64,000 bases of DNA from an uncultured Emergencia sp. (GCA_904420065.1 CAJFTU010000046.1:1-64000), one strand, 5' to 3'; shown: positions 36,583 to 45,288, counted from the stretch's first letter. Notes: a model not told the origin generated them from the letters alone. Numbers and translations are program-made.

Positions 36583-36627
36583 TTAAACGGTTTAAAACCT
36601 ATTTTGCCTGATTTTTAAACCGTTTTA
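36583..36627. promoter_or_regulatory. Pair of palindromes between divergent sigma-54 promoters
   Basis: TTAAAC-G-GTTTAA (36583-36595, perfect) and TTAAAC-C-GTTTTA (36615-36627, one mismatch) have centres 32 bp apart, three helical turns. They lie roughly 70-75 bp from one sigma-54 promoter and 40-70 bp from the other. The activator at 37342-39312 is the likely binder. Confidence 0.6.
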
Positions 36628-36651
36628 TCCGGTTCTTTTCGACTTATTATG

Positions 36652-36667
36652 TGGCATGTTTTTTGCA
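36652..36667 (+). promoter_or_regulatory. Sigma-54 promoter of the membrane protein-activator pair
   Basis: TGGCATGTTTTTTGCA, with GG at 36653 and GC at 36665, spaced 10 bp. Predicted start near 36679, 35 bases before the TTG start codon. The activator would thus drive its own synthesis. Confidence 0.85.
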
Positions 36668-36713
36668 TTCTATATGTGTAAATTACAACGACTATATAAC
36701 GGAGGTAACTGTT

Positions 36714-37325
36714 TTGCACAAAATTCCCTACACTTACACCAATAAATCCAAACAAGTCTTCTACCTTATGATCGTGGCCCTTCTGATTCTGCGCCTCATT
36801 CTGATGGGCGAAATATATTTTTTCGATCTGAAAGGCTACGACGTATACCTGCTCCCTACGGTTCTGTATTATCTGGTGCTATTTATCATTGTTACCGGTA
36901 TCTTTTTTGGATACAAGTTCTTCTTCACTCTCTACGACGAAGAAAAGATCGTCTACTGCAACCTGCTGCTCAAAAAGTCTTCCTCCATAGACTTCAGCGA
37001 GATCGCTTTCGCCCGTTTCGGCCGCAGAGGCATAGCGCTCTACCGCAGCCCCTCTCCCGAAGAAAAGGACAAGCCGGATCTGTTTATCCCGTTTTTTCGC
37101 TTTGGCATCATTCAGGCCATCCCGGTCAACGCTTTCTTCGAAACGCTGATCGAAAAAAGGAAGACGCAGGACCTGCAAATTGAAAAGGAGTTTAAGGTTC
37201 TGCCCGGCTACACCCGAATCTGGAATCTGGTTTCACTGGTCTACGCTTTTCTCTCCTTCTGTCTTCTGATCGTAGCTATGGAACCGCTGTACACGGTCAT
37301 CGTATTGTTCCAGAACTTTGCGTAA
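36714..37325 (+). CDS. Unknown membrane protein co-transcribed with a sigma-54 activator, TTG start
   Basis: 203 residues. Two membrane helices near the N-terminus (~16-34 and ~45-70), a soluble middle part (~75-170) reminiscent of a small PH-like beta domain ([19 protein letters not shown]), and a last helix near the C-terminus. GGAGGT precedes the TTG at 36714 by seven bases; an ATG at 36651 lies inside the promoter and is rejected. I do not recognise a family. Position suggests a signal-relay or accessory role for the activator 16 bases downstream. Confidence 0.7.
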   Translation: MHKIPYTYTNKSKQVFYLMIVALLILRLILMGEIYFFDLKGYDVYLLPTVLYYLVLFIIVTGIFFGYKFFFTLYDEEKIVYCNLLLKKSSSIDFSEIAFARFGRRGIALYRSPSPEEKDKPDLFIPFFRFGIIQAIPVNAFFETLIEKRKTQDLQIEKEFKVLPGYTRIWNLVSLVYAFLSFCLLIVAMEPLYTVIVLFQNFA

Positions 37326-37341
37326 TGGAGAAAGGCATAGC

Positions 37342-39312
37342 ATGAAACACGTTATCATCATCTATCGGAGAAGAGAAAATCTGAACGCTGTGGATTTCAT
37401 CAAGAAGGATCTGGAAGAGATATTCGCTTCCCACGTCGTTTTCGAAAATTTCTTCCTTTGCGATCTAAAGGAAGACATGCTCCTTGAAGCCGACGCTTTT
37501 CTTGCGCTGGGCGAAGACGTCTTCCGCCAGGTAAAAGACCATGTGGACGACTTCTCGAGAATCATCAAGATGAATCGAAGCCCCGACCGCACTTCGTTGA
37601 ACAAGATCTCCAAAATTCCTGCCAACACTGCAGTTCTCATCGTCAACGATACCTATGAAAGCTCTATTGATACCGTCAATTCCTTTTACGAGGTGGGAAT
37701 CAGCCACATCAACATGATCCCCTTCGACGAAGAACTGGAACACACCGGCATTTACGACCGGCTTCAGATCGCGGTTACCCCCGGTGAATCCGTCCTGGTT
37801 CCCCGGCATATCAAGAAAATCATCGATATCGGATACCGCAGGGTCAGCTTTGACACCATGTTCAAGCTGAAAAACATGCTGGAGCTGGACGTGGGTACAA
37901 TCGACCGCAATCTGTACCGCCATATCTACTCCATTCTGGAGCCGGATACGGCTTTCCACTCCAACTATATCTACGGTTTTCTCAAAAGCGAAATGCTCGG
38001 CCGCATAGCCAATTCCTCAAAATCCGGTCTCATCCTGACCGATAAAAGCTATCAGCCGGTCTACGTCAACGACAAAGCCGCGGAAATCTTCCAGTGCAGG
38101 AACAAGGCGCAGCTGCAGATTAAAGAATATATCGGAGAAGACATCCTCAACAACGAAGATCTGGTGGATACTTCTGTGGAAATTCTGGAAACACAGTACA
38201 GTTATTCCCGTCACGTCATCACGCTGATGGATGAAGTCATCGGTTATTATATCATGCTCGAAGAGGAAAACGAAACGGAAACGGTACACAAAAAAAAGGG
38301 ACTTTTCGCCAAATATCAGTTTAAGGATATCGTCTGCCGCTCCGAATGTATGCAAGAGGTCATCCGCACCGCCAGACAGATCGCTCTGACCGATCACACG
38401 GTGCTGATCCGCGGAGAAAGCGGTACAGGTAAGGAGCTGATCGCACAATCCATACATAACGCATCCTACCGGAGCAAGTACCCTTTTGTCGCAGTCAACT
38501 GCGCGGCTCTCCCCGACAGCCTCCTCGAAAGCGAGCTTTTCGGCTACGAGAAAGGCGCTTTTACCGGAGCCGCTCCGAAAGGACAGAGAGGTCTCTTTGA
38601 AAAGGCCAATCACGGAACCATCTTTCTCGATGAGATAGGAGACATTTCTCCAAAGCTGCAGCTCCGGCTTCTGCGTACCTTACAGGAGCACCAAATCATG
38701 CGAATAGGCAGCGACCACGTTATCGATATCGACGTTCGCTTCATTACGGCGACTAACCGGGACCTGGAAAAAGCCGTAAGCCGGGGAAGTTTCCGGGGCG
38801 ATCTGTTCTATCGGCTCAACGTTCTCCCTCTGGTTGTTCCGCCTCTTCGCGAGAGAAAGAGCGATATACCGGTTCTCCTGTCCTATTTCCTCGGAAATGA
38901 ATACCAGAATATCGATTCGAGAGAAATGGAAATCCTCATGAACTACGACTGGCCCGGAAATGTCCGTGAACTGCGAAACATCACCACCTATCTGCTGACC
39001 CTTTCCAAACTTCCTGAATACATTCTGGAACAAAAGTCTCAGTCAGGAAAAAGTTTCGACTTTAAAGCAGATACGGTCAGCGATATGATTCTCCAGATCA
39101 TATACGCCAACACCACCCTTTCCCACGGCGTCGGACGTCCCCTGCTGATACAGGAGCTGGGACAGCAGGGCTACAGTATCAGCGATGTAAAACTGAGAAA
39201 AATTCTGAAGCAGCTTCAGAGCGACGAACTCATCCAGATCGCAAAAGGACGAGGCGGCACGCGTATCACAAAAAAAGGAGAAGAACATCTTCGGCTTCTC
39301 CAAAACGGCTGA
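37342..39312 (+). CDS. Sigma-54-dependent activator with unusual N-terminal sensor and winged-helix C-terminus
   Basis: 656 residues. The first ~230 form an unrecognised, possibly PrpR-N/periplasmic-binding-like domain ([31 protein letters not shown]), then a PAS-like part (~235-310), then the AAA+ core with GESGTGKE, canonical [18 protein letters not shown] and [14 protein letters not shown]. Instead of a Fis helix-turn-helix the last ~75 residues look like a winged helix ([22 protein letters not shown] ... [15 protein letters not shown]). The ATG at 37342 has GGAGAAAGG. It most likely controls the peptidase-Spm genes and itself. Confidence 0.88.
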   Translation: MKHVIIIYRRRENLNAVDFIKKDLEEIFASHVVFENFFLCDLKEDMLLEADAFLALGEDVFRQVKDHVDDFSRIIKMNRSPDRTSLNKISKIPANTAVLIVNDTYESSIDTVNSFYEVGISHINMIPFDEELEHTGIYDRLQIAVTPGESVLVPRHIKKIIDIGYRRVSFDTMFKLKNMLELDVGTIDRNLYRHIYSILEPDTAFHSNYIYGFLKSEMLGRIANSSKSGLILTDKSYQPVYVNDKAAEIFQCRNKAQLQIKEYIGEDILNNEDLVDTSVEILETQYSYSRHVITLMDEVIGYYIMLEEENETETVHKKKGLFAKYQFKDIVCRSECMQEVIRTARQIALTDHTVLIRGESGTGKELIAQSIHNASYRSKYPFVAVNCAALPDSLLESELFGYEKGAFTGAAPKGQRGLFEKANHGTIFLDEIGDISPKLQLRLLRTLQEHQIMRIGSDHVIDIDVRFITATNRDLEKAVSRGSFRGDLFYRLNVLPLVVPPLRERKSDIPVLLSYFLGNEYQNIDSREMEILMNYDWPGNVRELRNITTYLLTLSKLPEYILEQKSQSGKSFDFKADTVSDMILQIIYANTTLSHGVGRPLLIQELGQQGYSISDVKLRKILKQLQSDELIQIAKGRGGTRITKKGEEHLRLLQNG

Positions 39313-39383
39313 ATCCTTTTCGCCCCAAAATATTCGCCGCGTTAAAGCGTTTTTCACGATAATCCCCTGCTTTCCAAAAATAC

Positions 39384-39419
39384 AATACCGGTATATCCTC
39401 TGCGGAAGATACCGGTATT
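39384..39419. terminator. Bidirectional terminator between the activator and hydrogenase genes
   Basis: AATACCGGTAT (39384-39394) and ATACCGGTATT (39409-39419) are perfect arms, T-run on the plus side and A/T-rich on the minus side. Both neighbouring genes converge on it. Confidence 0.75.
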
Positions 39420-39435
39420 TTCTTTTTCTTTATAT

Positions 39436-40872
39436 TTACAGAATATTAATCGTCTTGCGTACGTTCGGGATAATTTCCGTGGCATGAGCCTTCTCGATGT
39501 GCTTTTCCATCTCTTTAGGCGCATCCTCATAGCGCACCAGGTTGCCGCTGCCGCCTACACAGCCGCCGGTGCAGGCCATTCCCTCAATAAAGTTGTTTGG
39601 AAGGACGCCTTTATCTGCCCTGGTCAGCGCCTGCTTGCACTTGTCTATACCGTCGCATACCACAGGATCGAAGGTGAAGTCCTTTACGTCCAGTTCCTTC
39701 AGCGCCTGCGTAACCGCGGCGGCCAGTCCGCCCGACCGGGCAAAAATCCGGCCGTAGTAAGAAGCCTGATTCCACTCTGTTTCCTCCTGTTCCCGCAGGA
39801 TGATATCCCGGCTGTCGAACAAAGCCTGCAGCTCTTCAAAAGTAATCGCGTAATCGATGTACTTTCCGACTTCCTTCTTTCTGACCTCAGCCTTCTTGGC
39901 TATGCACGGTCCGATGAAGACGATCTTGTACTCCGGATGACTCTCCTTGAGGAATCTGGCCAGCTCCGCCATCGGAGAAAGATTGTGGGAAATCTTGTCC
40001 GTGAGATTCGGAAATCTGGTCTCGATATATTTTACGAAGGCCGGACAGCAGGAAGATGTAAGAAATCCTTTCTCTACCAACTCCTGCGCTTCCTTGGTTG
40101 CTACCATGTCTGCGCCCAACGCCACTTCGAGCACTTTTGCAAAGCCCAGTTTTTTGATACCGGTGATAACCTGTCCCAGATTGGCGTACAGGAACTGGCT
40201 GGCAATGGACGGCGCCACGATGGCTATCGTCGGATTGTTTCTGTCTATCCGGCTCTCCTTCAGAGAGTTGATCACGTCTACGATGCTGGATACGTCTACA
40301 GTGGCTCCAAAAGGACAGTGATAGACGCAGGCTCCGCAGCTGATGCACTTTTCATAGTCGATCTGCGCTTCGCCCCCCGGTCCCATGGAAATAGCTCCTA
40401 TTTTGCACGCTTTCTCGCACGGTCTCTGGAAATTGTGGATAGCGCTGTACGGGCAGGCCTTGGCGCATCTGCCGCACTCCACGCACTTGTTCTTATCTAT
40501 ACGGGCATGGTGCTGATCGTCAATGTGGATCGCCTTGAGCTTACAGGAATCCATGCACGCGTGATTGAGACAGCCGCGGCACAGGTCGGTTACCACGTAA
40601 CCGGCTTCCGGACACTCGTCACAGGCGATATCGATGACCTGAACCACGTTGGGATTCTTTCTGCTTCCTCCGATAGCCAACCGTATCCGTTCAGCCACGA
40701 CCGCTCTGTCTTTGTATATGCAGCAGCGCTGCGGCGGTTCGTCCTTTGGTATAACTTTGCTGGCGATCTCGTTGAATTCGGCAAATACGTCGTTCCCCTT
40801 CCAGGTCTGAATCGCTACTTCGCGAAGAACATTATACTTGACTTCCTGCACTTTGTTATCAAATAATTTCAC
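39436..40872 (-). CDS. [FeFe] hydrogenase, group-B-like, GTG start
   Basis: 478 residues. N-terminal half with ferredoxin-type Cys clusters (CRGCLNHACMDSC; CVECGRCAKACP; CISCGACVYHCP). The H-cluster motifs diverge from classical group A: L1 is TSSCCPAF (Cys275/276), L2 is GPCIAKKAE (Cys323) and L3 is EGMACTGGCVGGSG (Cys434/438). All four cluster-binding cysteines are kept. Such motifs are typical of group B enzymes. It is monomeric by gene context, with no maturases or bifurcating subunits beside it. GTG start with GGGAGG; a consensus promoter lies 100 bases upstream. Confidence 0.9.
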   Translation of the reverse strand: MKLFDNKVQEVKYNVLREVAIQTWKGNDVFAEFNEIASKVIPKDEPPQRCCIYKDRAVVAERIRLAIGGSRKNPNVVQVIDIACDECPEAGYVVTDLCRGCLNHACMDSCKLKAIHIDDQHHARIDKNKCVECGRCAKACPYSAIHNFQRPCEKACKIGAISMGPGGEAQIDYEKCISCGACVYHCPFGATVDVSSIVDVINSLKESRIDRNNPTIAIVAPSIASQFLYANLGQVITGIKKLGFAKVLEVALGADMVATKEAQELVEKGFLTSSCCPAFVKYIETRFPNLTDKISHNLSPMAELARFLKESHPEYKIVFIGPCIAKKAEVRKKEVGKYIDYAITFEELQALFDSRDIILREQEETEWNQASYYGRIFARSGGLAAAVTQALKELDVKDFTFDPVVCDGIDKCKQALTRADKGVLPNNFIEGMACTGGCVGGSGNLVRYEDAPKEMEKHIEKAHATEIIPNVRKTINIL

Positions 40873-40954
40873 TTCTATGTCCTCCCAGTTAAATTATTGC
40901 TGATATCCGAATTTATTCCAACACATGCTTCGAAATTTGAATGTCCCGCCCAAA

Positions 40955-41009
40955 AAGTCACTCGGCCGCATGATAAATAAATTATATGTGACGGAGTGAC
41001 TTCTGTCAA
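40955..41009 (-). promoter_or_regulatory. Consensus sigma-A promoter of the hydrogenase with flanking inverted repeat
   Basis: Minus strand TTGACA (41009-41004) and TATAAT (40986-40981) are exactly 17 bp apart. AAGTCACTC in the spacer (41002-40994) and GAGTGACTT downstream of the start (40963-40955) are perfect 9-bp inverted copies around the -10, a plausible repressor or looping site. Confidence 0.7.
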
Positions 41010-41057
41010 CATTCCGGGATGGTTCTTCCAGAACCTGGCCGCGAAAAGAGCGCTATT

Positions 41058-42197
41058 TTACCTGCCTTTTCCGATTTTCCAAACAGCCTCTATGGCCTTT
41101 GCGATCTCCTTCCTCGTATTGAACGGTCCGACGCTGAGACGTACCGCTCCGGTGTCCCAGGTTCCCACCGTCATATGGGCAAAGCCGCTGCAGTGATATC
41201 CGCCGCGAACAGCGATGCCGAACTCACGGCTCAGCCTGCCGGTTACTTCCTCAGATTCGACGTTTCGGATGTTGAACAGGCTGATACCGGTCTTTTCTTC
41301 CGGCGCCGGGCCGTAAAGCTCTATAAAATCCATATTTTGAACGGCCTCGTCGAACTGCCGGATCAGCTGACGCTCGTAAAACGAGATCGCCTCAACGCCT
41401 ACTTTTTGGATAAATCTGACTGAATAGCCCAGTCCGATAATTCCGGGCGCATTGATCGTTCCCGCTTCAAAACCTTCAGGAAAATCACACGGCTGGTTCC
41501 TGCTCTTGGACTGGGTTCCCGTTCCTCCGCACAGCAGAGGACGCAGCTGAATATCCGGAGCGACATAGAGTCCTCCGGTTCCCAGCGGTCCCAGCAATCC
41601 CTTGTGGCCGGGAAATGCCAGCATGGAAATCTTCATGCTTCCCACGTCTATGGGAATACTTCCTGCGCACTGCGCTCCATCCAGCAGCAGTGGAATGTGA
41701 TGCTGCTCCGCTATTTTCCCGATCTCGTCAAAAGGCATTATGGTTCCGCTTACGTTGGATGCTCCGGTAATTACAATGAGGCTGGTGGATTCGGTCAAAG
41801 CGTTTTCTACGGCCTGAGCCGAGACGCGCCCCATTCGGTCTCCCTTGACGATCGTATGGGATACGCCCGATTCCTCCAGCCGTTTCAGAGGACGGTATAC
41901 GGAATTGTGCTCCATAGACGTGGTGACTACATGATCGCCTTCCTGCAAAAAACCCGACATGGCCATGTTCAGGCTTTCCGTAGTGTTTTTCGTAAAGATC
42001 AGCCTGGCTGGATCCTTTATGCCGAAAAGCCGGGCCGTGTCTTTTCGGGCCTGATACACCGCCTCCCCCGTCTTCATCGACATATAGTGCCCGGATCGAC
42101 CCGGGTTCCCGCAGTAGTTTACTATGCAGTCCTCCATTTCCGCTGTCATTCCTCTGGGCTTTGGAAAAGAAGTCGCTCCATTGTCAAGATATATCAT
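41058..42197 (-). CDS. Class V aminotransferase, cysteine desulfurase-like (NifS family)
   Basis: 379 residues, PLP-dependent. IYLDNGATSFPKP opens the protein; the PLP lysine is in SMLAFPGHKGLLGPLGTGGL (~residue 200), with the Asp in LLLDGAQCAG. In place of the usual SGHK(I/F)xxPKG the sequence reads PGHKGLLGP, typical of the 'cysteine desulfurase family' of gut Firmicutes that may act on selenocysteine or cysteine. The C-terminal region RGGYHCSGFAHMTVG contains a cysteine at the desulfurase position. The ATG at 42197 follows AGAGG. Confidence 0.8.
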   Translation of the reverse strand: MIYLDNGATSFPKPRGMTAEMEDCIVNYCGNPGRSGHYMSMKTGEAVYQARKDTARLFGIKDPARLIFTKNTTESLNMAMSGFLQEGDHVVTTSMEHNSVYRPLKRLEESGVSHTIVKGDRMGRVSAQAVENALTESTSLIVITGASNVSGTIMPFDEIGKIAEQHHIPLLLDGAQCAGSIPIDVGSMKISMLAFPGHKGLLGPLGTGGLYVAPDIQLRPLLCGGTGTQSKSRNQPCDFPEGFEAGTINAPGIIGLGYSVRFIQKVGVEAISFYERQLIRQFDEAVQNMDFIELYGPAPEEKTGISLFNIRNVESEEVTGRLSREFGIAVRGGYHCSGFAHMTVGTWDTGAVRLSVGPFNTRKEIAKAIEAVWKIGKGR

Positions 42198-42268
42198 CCG
42201 CTTCACCTCTCAGAACAGAGCCGGCTTCACCGTTTTTCGGCGTAAGACTCTGTTGATATTACCTAATG

Positions 42269-42295
42269 AAAAATGGAGAACATAAAGTCCTCCAT
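42269..42295 (-). terminator. Intrinsic terminator after the 42300-42821 gene
   Basis: Minus strand ATGGAG (42295) pairs with CTCCAT around an 11-base loop, followed by TTTTT. It starts five bases after the stop codon. Confidence 0.75.
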
Positions 42296-42299
42296 TATC

Positions 42300-42821
42300 T
42301 TATTCACTGTCCGGTGAAAACGTGATCGTTTTTTTCTTTTTTCTGTAGTTCAAAAAATCTGAGATTCCATCGATCAGAGCGGAAATATACCATATCCAGA
42401 ACATCAGCAGAAGCAACAGATTGATCCATGGCGGAAGCCATCTGATTACCGCCGTCAGCAGAGGATTCAGATGGAAAACCAGCACCACGGCACATACGCC
42501 GAATACAATTGGATGGTACCATCGCAGTGCGATCCGCTTCTCTCCGCTGAGAAGGTTGATGACCACAACGGACAGGACTTCAACCGTCAGCCCAACGGCC
42601 ACACCGATACCGAAAACCCCGAAGAGAGAATTTCCGGCCAGGCTTGGCGCCAGCAGGATCAAAATCGCCCCTGTACCGCAGGCCGTACTGCACGGCCCTT
42701 TGCAGATCTTTCTGCTCGGATATCTGCCATTCGACAATGCAAGCATACATATGGAACCAAACCAGCCCAGCACGCCGTAAACAGCAAACAGAAACAGCAG
42801 TTCATACAACTGATAGTTCAT
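42300..42821 (-). CDS. Multi-pass membrane protein, putative CmpB-like (PF06541-type) family
   Basis: 173 residues with about five membrane helices. The N-terminus FAVYGVLGWFGSICML followed by KICKGPCSTACGTGAI resembles the 'putative ABC transporter permease' family of Firmicutes (usual form GWxxE ... RGFLNGPxxPIYGFG). The acidic residue after GW is missing here. Function unknown in the family. The charged tail KKKKTITFS is cytosolic. Confidence 0.55.
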   Translation of the reverse strand: MNYQLYELLFLFAVYGVLGWFGSICMLALSNGRYPSRKICKGPCSTACGTGAILILLAPSLAGNSLFGVFGIGVAVGLTVEVLSVVVINLLSGEKRIALRWYHPIVFGVCAVVLVFHLNPLLTAVIRWLPPWINLLLLLMFWIWYISALIDGISDFLNYRKKKKTITFSPDSE

Positions 42822-42824
42822 CTT

Positions 42825-43541
42825 TTATTCTCCGTGCGTAGCGATACCGTTTCCGCTGATCGGTATCGCTTCTCCCCCCAGTTCTGATTGTGCTCTGATC
42901 ATGGTCTTGAAAAAGTCTTTTACCCTGGCGAAAACCTCTCTGATCTCCCGCAGCGGCTGCCCACTGTACTCCATCTGATCAGAGGCTACACCAATGACGG
43001 ACAGGCCCAGCTTTTCTCCGATATAGAGAGCTCTGTACTGATGATAAGTCTGGGTTACTACGATAATCTTCTCCGCTTCGAAGATGCTCTTCGCCCTGTA
43101 CATGGAATCATAGGTGGAAAATCCCGCATGATCGCAGAATATATCCTCTTCCGGCACTCCCGCGTCAATGAGATAGTTCAGCATAACGTGGATTTCATTG
43201 TGCCCTACGGAACCGTTGTCGCCGGTCAGTAAAACCTTTTCCGCCGCGCCGCTTTCGTACAGCATGATTCCCGTATCAAGCCTGTCCTTCAGCATGGGCG
43301 TCGGCGTTTCATCATCCTTTATGCCTGCTCCTAACACGAGGATGCAGTCCGCGTCGAAATCTTTGAGGTTATCGATTTCGGAGGACATCAACGTCTCCTT
43401 GTCCTCATTTATGGCATAGACAATATTCTCTTTTTCTTTGTTTACAACGTGATTGTTAATCGTCATTGCGATTATCCCCGCTGCCGCAGACAATATGATG
43501 GCAACGGCCAGCAGTCTGGCAAAAAACTTCCTGATCCTCAT
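42825..43541 (-). CDS. SanA/YdcF-like DUF218 membrane-anchored protein
   Basis: 238 residues. A membrane helix (~8-28) anchors an extracellular or periplasm-side DUF218 domain: DCILVLGAGIKDDETPTPML, KVLLTGDNG, NEIHVMLNYLI, VVTQTYHQYRALYIGEKLGL. Related proteins (SanA, ElyC) act in envelope integrity or vancomycin sensitivity, mechanism unknown. The ATG at 43541 has AGAGAG; a longer frame runs through the hairpin at 43576-43594 and is rejected. It ends three bases before the downstream gene begins. Confidence 0.8.
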   Translation of the reverse strand: MRIRKFFARLLAVAIILSAAAGIIAMTINNHVVNKEKENIVYAINEDKETLMSSEIDNLKDFDADCILVLGAGIKDDETPTPMLKDRLDTGIMLYESGAAEKVLLTGDNGSVGHNEIHVMLNYLIDAGVPEEDIFCDHAGFSTYDSMYRAKSIFEAEKIIVVTQTYHQYRALYIGEKLGLSVIGVASDQMEYSGQPLREIREVFARVKDFFKTMIRAQSELGGEAIPISGNGIATHGE

Positions 43542-43575
43542 CACTCTCTCTTTCCCTGCGCCAATCCGAAAAATA

Positions 43576-43594
43576 ACCGGCAGATCCTGCCGGT
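43576..43594 (-). terminator. Terminator-like hairpin in the leader of the SanA-like gene
   Basis: ACCGGCAG-N3-CTGCCGGT is a perfect palindrome, followed on the minus strand by TTATTTTT. It lies 35 bases upstream of the SanA-like ATG, with no minus-strand gene before it, so it may be an attenuator. Confidence 0.45.
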
Positions 43595-43639
43595 CTCCGC
43601 GCCGTCTTTTTCCCATTTTGCAAAAATGGAAAAAATATG

Positions 43640-43669
43640 TTACAATTTATTTATTCATCAGTGTATAGT
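43640..43669 (+). promoter_or_regulatory. Probable promoter of aroB
   Basis: TTACAA (43640-43645) and TATAGT (43664-43669), spacer 18, about 95 bases before the ATG. Confidence 0.4.
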
Positions 43670-43763
43670 ATAACATAAAGGAAATCTTTTTGTTACGGAT
43701 TTATTCACTTCACAAAAAAAACACGCGTTAGATTTGTCCAGTCAATATCAGGAGTAAGACGCT

Positions 43764-44810
43764 ATGAAAAAATTCGCTGTGTCGACAGCCAGACCATACG
43801 ATATCATTATCGGCAAAAATATTCTCGAAAAGGCGGGCGCATACATCAACACCTGTCTGCCGCCCTGTCGTCTCTGCATCATTACCGACAGCACGGTAAA
43901 CAGCATTTACGCGCAGGTCGTGATGACTTCTCTGATGGAGCACGGCTACCAGACTTCAAAGATTGTTTTCCCTGCGGGAGAACATTCGAAAAATCTGACG
44001 ACTTACTCCAATATCCTCGAGGCCATGGCGGACGAGGGACTCACCCGCTCCGACGCTGTAGTCGCTCTGGGCGGCGGTGTTGTCGGCGATCTGGCCGGTT
44101 TCGCCGCAGCAACCTATATGCGAGGCATCCCCTATATCCAGATTCCCACTACTTACATGGCAGCTATCGATGCGTCGGTGGGCGGTAAAACGGGAATCAA
44201 CCTGCTGTGCGGCAAGAACCTGGCCGGGGCTTTCTGGCAGCCATCCATGGTTTTCTGCGATTATCACACCTTCGACAGTCTGCCGCCGGCAAAGCTGATG
44301 GATGGCATCGCAGAGGCGGTAAAGTGCGCCGCGGTCTCCGAAGAATCTCTATTGCCTCACATCCGGAAAAAAGACTATGAATACGTAATTGAACGATGCG
44401 TATCCATCAAGAAATCCATCGTGGAAGCAGACGAACGGGACACCGGTCTGCGGCAGATTTTGAATTTTGGCCATACCGTCGGTCATGGAATTGAAAAACT
44501 CAGCTCCTTCTCTGTCTCCCATGGACAGGCTGTAGCGAAGGGTCTTATCGTCGAAGCCCGGGCTGCTTATCGTTTCGGACTGGCTCCGGTCGACATCGCC
44601 TCTCCCCTTCAGGATATTCTGGCGGAGATGGGTTTTGATCTGTCGGTGGACTATTCCCCGGAGGAAATCTATCAGTACGCGCTGATGGATAAAAAAATAA
44701 TGGGTGACAGGATCACCATGGTTATTCCTGAGTCGCTGGGCAAATGCCGTCTTCACAAGATTTCTCTTTCTGAGCTGCAGAAGTTTATCCGACTGGGAAT
44801 GAAGGAGTAA
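43764..44810 (+). CDS. aroB: 3-dehydroquinate synthase
   Basis: 348 residues, NAD- and metal-dependent second step of the shikimate pathway. Seen: LGGGVVGDLAGFAAATYMRGI (NAD loop), PTTYMAAIDASVGGKTGIN, NFGHTVGHGIE and DKKIMGDRITMVIP. A stand-alone copy: no other aro genes are near. AGGAG precedes the ATG. Confidence 0.95.
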   Translation: MKKFAVSTARPYDIIIGKNILEKAGAYINTCLPPCRLCIITDSTVNSIYAQVVMTSLMEHGYQTSKIVFPAGEHSKNLTTYSNILEAMADEGLTRSDAVVALGGGVVGDLAGFAAATYMRGIPYIQIPTTYMAAIDASVGGKTGINLLCGKNLAGAFWQPSMVFCDYHTFDSLPPAKLMDGIAEAVKCAAVSEESLLPHIRKKDYEYVIERCVSIKKSIVEADERDTGLRQILNFGHTVGHGIEKLSSFSVSHGQAVAKGLIVEARAAYRFGLAPVDIASPLQDILAEMGFDLSVDYSPEEIYQYALMDKKIMGDRITMVIPESLGKCRLHKISLSELQKFIRLGMKE

Positions 44811-44830
44811 CTATCAATTATCGTCCGATG

Positions 44831-44854
44831 CTGCGCAAATAACGCGCAGTTTTT
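44831..44854 (+). terminator. Intrinsic terminator of aroB
   Basis: CTGCGC (44831-44836) pairs with GCGCAG (44844-44849), followed by five T, about 20 bases after the stop. Confidence 0.8.
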
Positions 44855-44909
44855 CGCAATCGATCTGCTGCCCGTTACGTTTTTTGTTTTTTTCTAAATG
44901 CTTCAATTT

Positions 44910-45187
44910 GTTTCCTATAGAAAAAAAATTTATCCTTTCGGAAAAACAAACACACTGATCGGGAGGGTCCAGTTTTCATTTTAGTTTTTTTGTTTCTTAT
45001 AGAAACAAAATCGAACAAAAAGAAAAAAAAAGAGAGATTTCAGCAAAAAATCCTCCTATTTTTTTCATTTCTCAAAAGTCTTTTCTATATAGAAACACTT
45101 TTCTATTTCTTGAAAAAAACTTGCCTCCAATTCTCGTCCAGACAGCAATTTTTTTTCAGAACAGCAAATTCTGTTTCCATTAGAAAC
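44910..45187. repeat. Array of four GTTTC-GAAAC palindromes in a convergent intergenic region
   Basis: Sites: GTTTCCTATAGAAA (44910-44923), GTTTCTTATAGAAAC (44992-45006), TTTCTATATAGAAA (45082-45095), GTTTCCATTAGAAAC (45173-45187). Centres are 82-92 bp apart. The intervening DNA is AT-rich and not repeated. Both flanking genes point toward the region and have terminators, so promoter control is unlikely. The stretch 44855-45288 holds no gene. Confidence 0.6.
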
Positions 45188-45288
45188 GGTTTTTCCGTTT
45201 TAGAAACCACCTCGTGCCTTTCCCCACTTTCCCGCTCCATCCAGCAGAGACAGAATGATCCCAGAAAGTATTTGTCCATAGAAAACGG

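Noticed and set aside
44855-45288. CRISPR array or insertion sequence
   Set aside because: The repeats are short palindromes without identical spacers or direct repeats, and there is no transposase or cas gene.
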